From NCBI RefSeq assembly GCF_003344785.1, contig NZ_QPMK01000012.1, forward strand, positions 62,001-126,000: a stretch of DNA of 64,000 bases, given 5' to 3'. The position numbers and the translations under genes were made by a program. The notes below the pieces were generated by a model. The model saw nothing but the letters and a program-made list of their open reading frames with translations, was not told the origin of the DNA and did no database searches. This DNA is from Thalassococcus profundi. Its GTDB lineage: Bacteria > Pseudomonadota > Alphaproteobacteria > Rhodobacterales > Rhodobacteraceae. Every line of letters begins with the position of its first letter. Position 1 is the stretch's first letter. Positions 8,086 through 17,196 of this stretch are shown piece after piece.

Positions 8086-8748
8086 TCAGTCCGGCCTATC
8101 GGTCCAGACCGTGATCATCGTTGCGAGACGCAGCAGCCAGGTCACCACCGGCAGGCCGATCCCCCAGAAGATCACCAGCGCCGTCACCTGGCCCGAGGCG
8201 CCCAGCCAGGCGAATACCAGCGCCACCAGGGCGTACACCATCGCCGCAAGCGACAGGATCTTGTCCGTGGCGATCCCCCAGCCCGCGCCCATGACCGGCA
8301 ACCGGTCGAGCGTCGCGCAATCCATCATCCGGGGCGCCGCGTAAAGGACCATTGAGCAAGCCGCCATAGCCCCCACCAGGACCAGAACCACATCCGCTTC
8401 GCGGCCGTGAAACAAAGCCCAAGCCAACGCCGCCGCGGCCACCGCGTGCAAGGCCAGGACTGGCCCCAAACCCGCATGCGACGCCAGCGGCCGCTCTTGC
8501 ACATGGGTGAGGATCGCAAGGGCCTGGTGCACGACAGTGCTGGCGACCGCGGCCAGAACCAGCGGCGGAACGGACGGGTCGGATACGCGCGATGCGGCCT
8601 CTGCGGACCAGCCGTAGACCAACAGCAGAACGATCTTCGGCAGGAGATACCGCAGCTTCGGCAACGGGGTTCGGGAGGCAGCGTGCAGCAGGAGTTCCAC
8701 GCTGCCCCGGCAGATTGACGAAAGTTTGTCACCGCTTTGACTTTTCAT
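8086..8748 (-). CDS. Hypothetical multi-pass membrane protein
   Basis: A 220-residue protein I do not recognise. About five or six hydrophobic segments are visible, for example [77 protein letters not shown] and [21 protein letters not shown]. The ATG at 8748 gives the start [12 protein letters not shown] longer frame to 8835 would run into the divergent mtnP gene. It is divergent from mtnP, with 46 bases between, and lies upstream of and codirectional with the SulP gene, 140 bases away. No catalytic motif is seen. Confidence 0.65.
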   Translation of the reverse strand: MKSQSGDKLSSICRGSVELLLHAASRTPLPKLRYLLPKIVLLLVYGWSAEAASRVSDPSVPPLVLAAVASTVVHQALAILTHVQERPLASHAGLGPVLALHAVAAAALAWALFHGREADVVLVLVGAMAACSMVLYAAPRMMDCATLDRLPVMGAGWGIATDKILSLAAMVYALVALVFAWLGASGQVTALVIFWGIGLPVVTWLLRLATMITVWTDRPD

Positions 8749-8794
8749 CGCGCGCCGACCGGTGCAGTCTGCCGCCACAGCAAGGGGACAGGAC

Positions 8795-9675
<881 letters not shown>

Positions 9676-9679
<4 letters not shown>

Positions 9680-10206
9680 AGACCGTCCGCGACTATATCC
9701 GCACCATCGTCGATTTCCCGCACGAAGGGATCATGTTCCGCGACGTGACCACGCTTTTCGCCGATCCGCGCGGATTCCGCATGGCCATCGACCAGCTGCT
9801 GCACCCTTACGCCGGTGTGCGCTTCGACAAGGTCGTGGGGCTCGAGGCGCGCGGGTTCATCCTCGGCGGTGCCGTGGCGCACCAGCTCTCGGCCGGCTTC
9901 GTGCCGATCCGCAAGAAGGGCAAGCTGCCCGGCAAGGTGATCTCCGAGGAATACACGCTGGAATACGGGTCGGCCGTGGTCGAGGTGCATGACGACGCGA
10001 TCCAGCCCGGTGAACGCATCCTCGTGGTCGACGACCTTCTGGCCACCGGCGGCACCGCCGAGGCGGGGATCAAGCTGGTCGAACGGCTGGGCGGCGAGAT
10101 CATCGGCTGCGCCTTCATCGTCGACCTGCCGGAGCTTGGCGGTCGCAGGAAACTCGAGGCGCTCGGGATGGACGTGCATGCGCTCTGCGCCTTCGAGGGC
10201 GCCTGA
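9676..10206 (+). CDS. apt: Adenine phosphoribosyltransferase
   Basis: A 176-residue type I phosphoribosyltransferase that joins adenine and PRPP to make AMP. The PRPP-binding loop [17 protein letters not shown] is at about residues 115-132. The family segment [17 protein letters not shown] and the flexible loop [17 protein letters not shown] are both intact. The start ATG at 9676 overlaps the mtnP stop by four bases, so the genes are translationally coupled. The gene is followed by a copy of the modular intergenic element with terminator-like structure. Confidence 0.97.
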
Positions 10207-10233
10207 GGCGGGCGGTCCGCCAAAAGAGATTTT

Positions 10234-10378
10234 TGCCTCCGGCGGGAGTTTATCGGCAAGATGAAGCAGGATCGCAGCGCCCCTGCTTCATCTTGCACCG
10301 CGCGTTTTGCAGGGCAAAACGCGCGGGTAAACCTCCGGGGGAGTCCGCGCGCCTCGCGCGGACGGGGGCAGAGCCCCC
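10234..10378. repeat. Modular intergenic element, copy 2 (head-to-head pair with extra hairpin)
   Basis: A plus-strand half (CCTCCGGCGGGAGTTTATC then GGCAAGATGAAGCAGG) meets a minus-strand half in the opposite sense. Together they form a 15-bp inverted repeat, 10256-10270 with 10282-10296. Next is a 13-bp perfect hairpin (10298-10310 with 10314-10326, arm CCGCGCGTTTTGC) that interrupts the minus-strand core. Then come the variable hairpin CCGCGCG 10345-10351 / CGCGCGG 10355-10361 and GGGGGC 10364-10369 / GCCCCC 10373-10378. It separates the convergent apt and scoAB-GNAT transcripts. Confidence 0.8.
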
Positions 10379-10403
10379 AATTCCCGTCGCAGTTTGCGCG
10401 GCG

Positions 10404-10694
10404 TCAGACCTGGAAGACGTCCGCCCAGTCCGGATGCCGGCGGCGCTGCGCGTTCACGAAGGGGCAGAGCGGCACGATCTTGAATCCTTCGGCGCGGGCG
10501 TCGGCCACCAGCCTTTCGACCAGCGCCTGGCCCGCACCGCTGCCGCGCAGGGCGTCGGGGACACCGGTGTGATCGGCGATCACCAGCGTCGGCGAGGTGA
10601 CGGAATAGGTCAGCTCCGCCTCTGCCCCGGCCTGCCGGATCACATAGCGCCCGCGCGATCCCTCGACCTCTCGGGCGATGTCGAACTCAGACAA
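10404..10694 (-). CDS. Small GNAT acetyltransferase (YidJ/NatD-like, DUF GCN5 type)
   Basis: A 96-residue protein of the short N-acetyltransferase family (yeast YJL057-like). It contains [57 protein letters not shown]; the RGSGAG turn binds CoA, and the PLCPFV..RRHPDW tail is diagnostic. The start is TTG at 10694, with GGAGG seven bases upstream, and it overlaps the end of scoB by 8 bases. It is probably the last gene of the scoA-scoB transcript. The small size is normal for this family. Substrate unknown. Confidence 0.85.
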   Translation of the reverse strand: MSEFDIAREVEGSRGRYVIRQAGAEAELTYSVTSPTLVIADHTGVPDALRGSGAGQALVERLVADARAEGFKIVPLCPFVNAQRRRHPDWADVFQV

Positions 10695-11316
10695 TGGTTG
10701 CCTCCGTGGCGGCGCGCAGTTCGTCCTCGGTCACGCCCTCCGCCGTCTCCACGATCTTCAGCCCGCCTTCGACCACGTCGAGCACGCCGAGGTTGGTGAT
10801 GATCCGATCGACCACCCCGGTGCCGGTGAGCGGCAGGGTGCATTCCTTCAGGAGCTTGCTTTCACCGGCCTTGTTGGTGTGGTCCATGACCACCACGACG
10901 CGCTGCACGCCGGCGACGAGGTCCATGGCACCGCCCATGCCCTTCACCAGCTTGCCGGGGATCATCCAGTTCGCCAGATCGCCGTTCTCGGCCACTTCCA
11001 TGGCCCCCAGGATCGCCATGGCGATCTTGCCGCCGCGGATCATGCCGAAGCTGGTCGCGCTGTCGAAATAGGAGGTGTGCGGCAGTTCGGTGATGGTCTG
11101 CTTGCCGGCGTTGATGAGGTCCGGATCCTCTTCGCCCTCGAACGGAAACGGCCCCATGCCCAGCATGCCGTTTTCCGACTGCAGGGTCACCTCGACCCCG
11201 TCGGGGATGTAGTTCGACACCAGCGTCGGGATGCCGATGCCGAGGTTCACATAGGTGCCGTCTTCAAGTTCCCGCGCCGCGCGGGCGGCCATCTGGTTGC
11301 GGTCCCAAGCCATCAT
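10687..11316 (-). CDS. scoB: 3-oxoacid CoA-transferase subunit B
   Basis: The beta subunit (209 aa) of succinyl-CoA:3-ketoacid CoA-transferase, which activates acetoacetate with CoA from succinyl-CoA. The catalytic glutamate motif is [14 protein letters not shown] (SENG) near residues 48-61. Other typical stretches are [36 protein letters not shown] and the C-terminal [16 protein letters not shown]. Translation starts at ATG 11316 in an ATGATGG overlap with the scoA stop (the second ATG at 11313 is also possible). The longer open frame to 11547 is the antisense-phase shadow of scoA and is rejected. Confidence 0.95.
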   Translation of the reverse strand: MMAWDRNQMAARAARELEDGTYVNLGIGIPTLVSNYIPDGVEVTLQSENGMLGMGPFPFEGEEDPDLINAGKQTITELPHTSYFDSATSFGMIRGGKIAMAILGAMEVAENGDLANWMIPGKLVKGMGGAMDLVAGVQRVVVVMDHTNKAGESKLLKECTLPLTGTGVVDRIITNLGVLDVVEGGLKIVETAEGVTEDELRAATEATIV

Positions 11317-12035
11317 GCGTTCTCCCGGCTGCGCGTGGTCGTTTTCTCGATGCGTTTCTCGTGCTGGCCCTGGATCAGCCGGTGCACATAGACGCCCGGC
11401 AGGTGGATCTTGTCGGGGTCCAGCTCTCCGGGCTGCACGATCTCCTCGACCTCGACGACGCAGACCTTGCCGCACATGGCCGCTGGCGGGTTGAAGTTGC
11501 GGGCGGTCTTGTTGAACACGAGGTTGCCGGTGGTGTCGGCCTTCCACGCCTTGACGATCGACAGATCGGCAAAGATGCCTTTTTCCAGAATGTAGTGCTC
11601 TTCAGCGCCTTCGGGACCGGTGGGGAAGGTCTTGACCTCCTTGCCCTCGCCGATCTGGGTGCCGTAGCCGGTTTTCGTGTAGAAGCCCGGGATGCCCGCA
11701 CCACCGGCGCGCATGCGCTCGGCCAGGGTGCCCTGCGGGTTGAATTCGAGCTCCAGCTCTCCACTGAGATACTGGCGCATGAACTCGGCATTCTCGCCCA
11801 CGTAGGAGCTTATCATCTTCTTGACCTGCTTGGTCTGCAGCAGGATGCCGATGCCGAAATCATCCACGCCCGCGTTGTTCGAGGCAAAGGTCAGGTCCTT
11901 GGTGCCGGCCTCCTTGATGGCCTGGAGCAGCAGTTCGGGAATACCGCAGAGACCGAAGCCGCCGGAGGCGATGAACATGCCGTCGAACAGCAGCCCGTCG
12001 AGGGCTTCCGCCGCCGAGCCGTATACTTTCTTCAT
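11313..12035 (-). CDS. scoA: 3-oxoacid CoA-transferase subunit A
   Basis: The alpha subunit (240 aa) of the same CoA-transferase. The CoA-binding glycine motif is [21 protein letters not shown] at residues 20-40. The family pattern continues with [53 protein letters not shown] and the [15 protein letters not shown] region. The length matches bacterial ScoA (about 235 aa). It is the first gene of the scoA-scoB-GNAT group and is coupled to scoB by a 4-base overlap. Likely role: ketone-body or PHB-derived acetoacetate use. Confidence 0.95.
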   Translation of the reverse strand: MKKVYGSAAEALDGLLFDGMFIASGGFGLCGIPELLLQAIKEAGTKDLTFASNNAGVDDFGIGILLQTKQVKKMISSYVGENAEFMRQYLSGELELEFNPQGTLAERMRAGGAGIPGFYTKTGYGTQIGEGKEVKTFPTGPEGAEEHYILEKGIFADLSIVKAWKADTTGNLVFNKTARNFNPPAAMCGKVCVVEVEEIVQPGELDPDKIHLPGVYVHRLIQGQHEKRIEKTTTRSRENA

Positions 12036-12116
12036 GGAAACGCTCCTTGCTGATTGCCCGAGTTGTGGCGCGCAAGGAGCGATAAGTCAACGCGGATGCC
12101 GCAGCGCAGCGCGCCC

Positions 12117-12674
12117 TCAGATCAGCCGGACCTGGGTGCCGACCGGGGCCAGGGCGAACAGCTCTTCGATCTTCTCGTTGTAAAGCCCGATGCAGCCGTC
12201 CGACGACGGCCGTCCGATCTTGCGCGTGTCATGGGTGCCGTGAATGAGGTAGGCCGGCCAGCTGAGGTAAAGCGCGTGGCTGCCCAGCGGGTTGTCGGGC
12301 GCGCCGCCTTCGACCGGGCGCCAGTCGGGGAAGCGTTCCATCTGGCTGGCCGTGGGCGTCCAGGAGGGGCCGACCTTCTTGCGCACGATCTCCGTGTAGC
12401 CGCGCTTGGTCAACTCGTCGGTCTTGGGGACCGAGGTGGGGTAGATGCGGTAATCGCTGCCGTCGGCGTTCCAGTAATGCAGCGCGCGGCTGGCGGTGTC
12501 GCAGACGATGGCGCCCTTGCCGAGGCTGTCGAAATGGTCCTGCCAGTTCTGCGAGACGAAGCTCGAAATGTTCGAGCGGACCACCGCCGGTTCGGCCCGC
12601 ACAAGCGCGGGGGCCGCCAGCGTCGCGGCAGCGGAGTGCAGGAAAACGCGGCGGGTGAAGGAGGTCTTGGTCAT
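12117..12674 (-). CDS. L,D-transpeptidase (YkuD family) with Tat-type signal
   Basis: A 185-residue exported protein with a YkuD catalytic domain, which forms 3-3 peptidoglycan crosslinks or attaches proteins to the wall. The N-terminus MTKTSFTRRVFLHSAAATLAAPALVRA is a twin-arginine-like signal (TRRVF) with a cleavable end at about residue 28. The active-site motif is HGTH near 150 followed by SSDGCIGLYNEKIEEL with the catalytic cysteine; most YkuD enzymes have SxGCxR, and here the arginine position is leucine after IG. The ATG at 12674 is preferred over a 22-codon extension without signal character. topA lies upstream on the same strand. Confidence 0.9.
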   Translation of the reverse strand: MTKTSFTRRVFLHSAAATLAAPALVRAEPAVVRSNISSFVSQNWQDHFDSLGKGAIVCDTASRALHYWNADGSDYRIYPTSVPKTDELTKRGYTEIVRKKVGPSWTPTASQMERFPDWRPVEGGAPDNPLGSHALYLSWPAYLIHGTHDTRKIGRPSSDGCIGLYNEKIEELFALAPVGTQVRLI

Positions 12675-12791
12675 CTGGGCACCTGTGCTCTGCTCTGTTT
12701 GGCAGCAAGGTGCCCCGACCGGCCCGGAGAGGCCAGTCACTTATTCTTGAATTCTTATGTGTTTATGTGATGAGCGCGGGCATGCGCCCGG

Positions 12792-15482
12792 TCATTCGTC
12801 GTTTTTCGCTGCGGCCTTCCTGGCCGGCGCCTTCTTCGCGGCGGGTTTCTTCGCAGCCGGTTTTTTCGCGGCGGCTTTCTTCTTGGGGGCCTTCTTGCCG
12901 GATTTCGCAGCCTTCTCGGCGATCAGCGCGACCGCCATTTCCATGGTCACGTCGTCCGGGTTCGTGTCCTTCGGCAGGGTCGCGTTGACCTTGTCCCATT
13001 TCACGTAGGGACCATAGCGGCCTTCCATCACGTTCACGGCACCGCCGCCATCGGGATGCTCGCCCAGCTCCTTCAGCGCCTTGGCCGCCGCCCTGCCCCG
13101 TCCGCCGGGATTGGCGCGCTTTTCGGCCAGAAGCTCCACCGCGCGGTTCATGCCGATCTCGAACACGTCCTGCGGGTCCTTGAGGTTGGCATAGACCGGC
13201 TTCGACTCGTCGGGCAGCTGGTGCATGATGTAAGGACCGAAACGGCCGAAGTTCGTCTTCACCTCGCCGCCGTCGGGATGCATGCCGATGTGCCGCGGCA
13301 GGCTGAGCAGGGTCAGCGCCTTTTCCAGCGTCATGTCCTCGGCCTGCCAGCCTTTCGGCAGGCTGGCGCGCTTGGGCTTCTTGTTCTCCTCGGTCGCCTC
13401 GCCGCGCTGCACGTAAGGCCCGAACCGGCCGGTGCGCAGGGAAATCTCGTCGCCCTGGTCCTCGCCCAGAACGCGATCCTCGGCTTCGGCGGCGTCGCCG
13501 CCGATGGGCCGGGTGTAGCGGCATTCGGGATAGTTGCCGCATCCGACGAACCCGCCGGTCCGCGAGGTCTTGAGGTGCAGCCGGCCCTCGCCGCAAAGCG
13601 GGCAGATGCGCGGATCGGACCCGTCCTCGCGCGGCGGATAGAGCTGCGGCGCCAGCGCGTCGTCCAGCACGTCGAGCACTTCGGCGATGCGCAGGTCCGA
13701 GGTTTCGGCGATGGCGGCGGAGAAATCGCGCCAGAACCGGCCGAGCAGGTCCTTGTAGTCCTTGGACCCGGCGCTCACGTCGTCAAGCTCGTCCTCGAGC
13801 GCCGCGGTGAAATCGTACTCGATGTAACGCTTGAAGAAGTTCAGCAGGAAGATCGTGACGATCCGGCCCTTGTCCTCGGGAAACAGGCGGTTCTTGTCCT
13901 TGCGGACATATTCGCGGTCCTGGATCGTGGTGATGACGCTGGCATAGGTCGAGGGGCGGCCGATGCCCAGCTCTTCCATCTTCTTGACGAGCGTCGCCTC
14001 GGTGTAGCGCGGCGGCGGCTGGGTGTGGGACTGCGTGGCAAGCACGGCGGCATTGTCCGACAGCACGGCGGCGGCGCTGTCCTTGGCCTCAACCACGTCG
14101 TCGCCGCGGGTCGCGGCCTTCTCGTACTCGGCGCGCAGCCCGGTCTTGCCGAACTTCGCCGGCTCGCCCTCGCTGATCTGCGGCAGGCGCTTGTCATCCT
14201 CGTCCAGCGGCTCGTCGCGGCCTTCTTCGTAGATCTTTAGGAATCCGTCGAAGAGCACAACCTGGCCGGTGGCGCGCAGCCCGACCTGGCCGTCACGGCT
14301 GCCGATCTCGACCGTGGTGCGTTCCAGCCGCGCCGCCTCCATCTGGCAGGCCAGCGTGCGCTTCCAGATCAGATCGTAGAGCTTGCGCTGATCCGCATCG
14401 CGCAGCTTCAGCGCCTCGGCATCCTTGGCCATGTCGGTGGGGCGGATGCATTCATGCGCTTCCTGCGCGTTCTTGGCCTTGTTCTTGTAGATACGCGGAC
14501 TGGAGGGCACGTATCTGTCGCCGTACCGGTCCTTGATCGCGGCGCGGGCCTCCTGCACGGCTTCGGGGGCCATGTCGATGCCGTCGGTCCGCATGTAGGT
14601 GATGTGCCCGGCCTCGTAGAGCCGCTGCGCCGTGGACATGCAGATCTTGGCGCCCATGCCGAACTTGCGGCTGGCCTCCTGCTGCAGGGTCGATGTCATG
14701 AAAGGCGCCGAGGGGTTGCGGCTCGCGGGCTTTGCCTCGACGCTGGTGACCGTCAGATCGCGGCTGGTGACCGCCTGCACGGCAAGATCGGCCTGGGTGC
14801 GGTTTTCCAGGTCGAAGCGGTCGAGCTTCTTGCCCGCCAGCATCGTCAGACGTGCCTCGTATTCCTGGCCGCGCGGCGTCGCGAACTGCGCCTTGACCTG
14901 CCAGTATTCACGGGGATCGAACGCCTCGATCTCCATCTCGCGCTCGACGATGAGCCGCAGGCAGACCGATTGCACGCGGCCGGCCGACTTGGCCCCAGGC
15001 AGTTTGCGCCACAGGACCGGGCTGAGGTTGAAACCGACCAGGTAATCGAGCGCACGGCGCGCGAGATAGGCTTCGACCAGCGGCGCGTCGATGTCGCGCG
15101 GATTGGCCATCGCCTCGGTCACCGCCTGCTTGGTGATGGCGTTGAAAGTCACGCGGCTGACTTCGGTATCCTTCTTGATCGACCGGCGCTTGGTCAGCGC
15201 CTCTTTCAGGTGCCAGCTGATCGCCTCGCCCTCGCGGTCGGGGTCGGTGGCGAGGATCAGGGCGTTGTCGGATTTAAGCGCCTCGGCGATGGCCGAAACG
15301 TGCTTGCGACTGTCGTTGGCGATCTCCCAGGTCATGTCGAATCCGTTCTCGGTATCGACGGATCCGTCCTTGGGCGGCAGGTCGCGGACGTGACCGTAGG
15401 ATGCCAGAACCGTGTAGCCCGCGCCCAGATACTTGTTGATTGTCTTGGCTTTGGCCGGGGATTCGACAACGACGACTGGCAT
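12792..15482 (-). CDS. topA: DNA topoisomerase I
   Basis: Type IA topoisomerase (896 aa) that relaxes negative supercoils. In order: TOPRIM domain with VVVESPAKAKTINKYLG at the N-terminus and LATDPDREGEAISWHL; the active-site tyrosine in GHITYMRTDGIDM (most homologues have YMRTDS, here Gly follows Asp); a zinc-ribbon CPLC...GCGNYPEC near residue 620; and three C-terminal repeats marked GRFGPYV, GRFGPYI and GRYGPYV. It ends in a Lys/Ala/Pro-rich tail of about 35 residues resembling histone H1 tails, common in alphaproteobacterial TopA and thought to aid DNA binding. dprA lies 295 bases upstream, a frequent pairing. Confidence 0.97.
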   Translation of the reverse strand: MPVVVVESPAKAKTINKYLGAGYTVLASYGHVRDLPPKDGSVDTENGFDMTWEIANDSRKHVSAIAEALKSDNALILATDPDREGEAISWHLKEALTKRRSIKKDTEVSRVTFNAITKQAVTEAMANPRDIDAPLVEAYLARRALDYLVGFNLSPVLWRKLPGAKSAGRVQSVCLRLIVEREMEIEAFDPREYWQVKAQFATPRGQEYEARLTMLAGKKLDRFDLENRTQADLAVQAVTSRDLTVTSVEAKPASRNPSAPFMTSTLQQEASRKFGMGAKICMSTAQRLYEAGHITYMRTDGIDMAPEAVQEARAAIKDRYGDRYVPSSPRIYKNKAKNAQEAHECIRPTDMAKDAEALKLRDADQRKLYDLIWKRTLACQMEAARLERTTVEIGSRDGQVGLRATGQVVLFDGFLKIYEEGRDEPLDEDDKRLPQISEGEPAKFGKTGLRAEYEKAATRGDDVVEAKDSAAAVLSDNAAVLATQSHTQPPPRYTEATLVKKMEELGIGRPSTYASVITTIQDREYVRKDKNRLFPEDKGRIVTIFLLNFFKRYIEYDFTAALEDELDDVSAGSKDYKDLLGRFWRDFSAAIAETSDLRIAEVLDVLDDALAPQLYPPREDGSDPRICPLCGEGRLHLKTSRTGGFVGCGNYPECRYTRPIGGDAAEAEDRVLGEDQGDEISLRTGRFGPYVQRGEATEENKKPKRASLPKGWQAEDMTLEKALTLLSLPRHIGMHPDGGEVKTNFGRFGPYIMHQLPDESKPVYANLKDPQDVFEIGMNRAVELLAEKRANPGGRGRAAAKALKELGEHPDGGGAVNVMEGRYGPYVKWDKVNATLPKDTNPDDVTMEMAVALIAEKAAKSGKKAPKKKAAAKKPAAKKPAAKKAPARKAAAKNDE

Positions 15483-15777
15483 GAAAACGGACCCTTTCGA
15501 GGCTGGCTACAAGGCGCGTATGGCGCTCAGCCATGTGGGGTGCAAGGGGGAATTGTCAATCACACCGGCCCATGATGCCCCGGTGCCAAGGTCTGGCCGC
15601 GGGGCTGACGCGCCGCCGCCGGCGGCCGCGTCGGGCCGGCATTCCAGGCCGTAACGCGGGTCGTGGCAGGCGGGTCTCCGCGCCTGAAATGGCCAAGGAT
15701 CGGCATGGCTGCGGCCGTGCCGACAGCGGCGCGGGCGGCGCCGCCGCGCGCGCCGGACCGGGCACCGGGGCCCGGCG

Positions 15778-16977
15778 TCAGGAGAGTTTCGCCAGCAACC
15801 CTCCGGGCTGCCGCGCGATCCGGCCCTCGAGCTCCAGGTCGACCAGGGCAGAGCCGAGTTGCTCGGGCGCGGCGGCGATGTCGCGGATCAGCTGATCTTC
15901 CGCCAGGGGCGACGGCCCGAGCCGCGCAAGGATCTGGCGGTGCAGGTCGAAGGTTTCGGCTGGACTGCGGCGGTCCCGTGCGGGCTGGGCGTTCGGGACG
16001 GGCTGGCCGGTCCGGACGGGCGCGACGCTGGCGGGCGGCGGCAGATCCAGCGCCGGTTGCGTCCCGGTGGCGGCTGGCGCGCGGTCGGGCAGCGATTCCA
16101 GCACATCCTCGGCGTTGCGGACCAGCCGCGCGCCGTCGCGCAAGAGCATGTTGCAGCCCGCGGCGCGCGAATCGAACGGATGTCCGGGCACCGCCAGGAC
16201 CTCGCGCCCCTGGTCGAGCGCGCAGCGGGCAGTAATGAGCGAGCCGGATTTCGGCGCCGCCTCGACCACCACGACCGCTTGCGCGAGGCCCGAGATCAGG
16301 CGGTTGCGCGCCGGAAAGTGCCGTGCCTGCGGCGCAAGCCCCATGGGCTGTTCGCTGAGCCGCAGACCGCCTGCATGCACGATGTCCTCGGCCAGCCGGG
16401 AATTTTCCGAAGGATATAACACGTCCACCCCGCCGCCCATGACCGCCAGCGTCCCGGTGCCAAGACTGGCGCCATGGGCCGCGGCGTCGATTCCGCGCGC
16501 GAGGCCCGAGACAACGATGCATCCCGCCTCTCCCAACCCGCGGGCCAGTGCTTTCGCCATGCGCAGCCCCAGCGACGAGGCGTTGCGCGCGCCGACAAGC
16601 GCCACCATCGGACGCGACGCCACGCTTGCATCGCCGATCGCCCAGAGCAGTGGCGGCGCATCCTCGAGGTCGAGCAGCGCGGCGGGATAGTCCGGGTCAC
16701 CGCGGCAGAGCAGCCGCGCGCGGGCCTGCCGGCCGGCCTTGAGTTCGGCGGCGACGACGCCTTCGGGGCAGATTTCATAGCCCGAGACGCCCGCGGCGGC
16801 GGCAATATCCGGCAAGGCCGCGAGTGCCGCGGCGGCGCTGCCGTGTGCGGCCATCAGGCGGTAGAAGGTGGAAATGCCGACGCGGCGCGAGCGCAAGAGA
16901 CGAAGCCAGTCGAACCGTATGTCTTCCGAGGTGGGTGGGAGTAGGGGGTGAGTGGAAGATTGGTTATCCGCGGTCAT
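15778..16977 (-). CDS. dprA: DNA-processing protein DprA
   Basis: DprA/Smf (399 aa) loads RecA onto incoming single-stranded DNA during natural transformation. The Rossmann-like domain starts at RPMVALVGARNASSLGLRMAKALA, with IVVSGLARGIDAAAHGASL, GGGVDVLYPSEN, the FPARNRLISGLAQAVVVVEA motif and LAVPGHPFDSRAAGCNMLLRDGA; together these are diagnostic. An N-terminal SAM-like segment (about 1-80) and a C-terminal winged-helix DML1-like segment (about 335-395, ILARLGPSPLAEDQLIRDI) flank it. The ATG at 16977 is chosen; the frame extends 12 codons further. tldD lies upstream on the same strand across the palindrome cluster at 17071-17185. Confidence 0.95.
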   Translation of the reverse strand: MTADNQSSTHPLLPPTSEDIRFDWLRLLRSRRVGISTFYRLMAAHGSAAAALAALPDIAAAAGVSGYEICPEGVVAAELKAGRQARARLLCRGDPDYPAALLDLEDAPPLLWAIGDASVASRPMVALVGARNASSLGLRMAKALARGLGEAGCIVVSGLARGIDAAAHGASLGTGTLAVMGGGVDVLYPSENSRLAEDIVHAGGLRLSEQPMGLAPQARHFPARNRLISGLAQAVVVVEAAPKSGSLITARCALDQGREVLAVPGHPFDSRAAGCNMLLRDGARLVRNAEDVLESLPDRAPAATGTQPALDLPPPASVAPVRTGQPVPNAQPARDRRSPAETFDLHRQILARLGPSPLAEDQLIRDIAAAPEQLGSALVDLELEGRIARQPGGLLAKLS

Positions 16978-17070
16978 CCTGACTCCGTCGCTTGCCCACC
17001 CTGCATAGGACATTTCCGGTTAACGAGAGGTGAACGGAACAACAGAAAGACAGGCCTTTCCGCGGGCCGC

Positions 17071-17185
17071 GTTTTTCTCGAGAAAAACGAACCGGACATC
17101 TCGAGATGTCCGGCCCGCCAGGTTCCGGCGGTGGTGCGCGTCGTTTTCCTCGAGGAAAACGGTCCGGAATTCTCGGGAATTCCGG
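17071..17185. repeat. Duplicated two-palindrome element between tldD and dprA
   Basis: Two 43-base modules, 17071-17113 and 17143-17185, each hold two adjacent palindromes. In module 1 GTTTTTCTCGAGAAAAAC (17071-17088) is perfect, and 17092-17113 is a perfect 22-bp palindrome (arm CCGGACATCTC). In module 2 17142-17161 is a perfect 20-bp palindrome (arm CGTTTTCCTC), and 17164-17185 is a near-perfect one (arm CCGGAATTCTC, one G-T pair). The modules align base for base; their differences fall symmetrically in both arms so pairing is kept. A 29-base spacer separates them. The element follows the tldD stop by about a dozen bases. Confidence 0.85.
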
Positions 17186-17196
17186 CGCCGCCGCGT

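Noticed and set aside
10687-11547. Longer form of scoB starting at 11547
   Set aside because: The extra 77 codons lie inside scoA in another phase, and scoB homologues begin at the [10 protein letters not shown] site.
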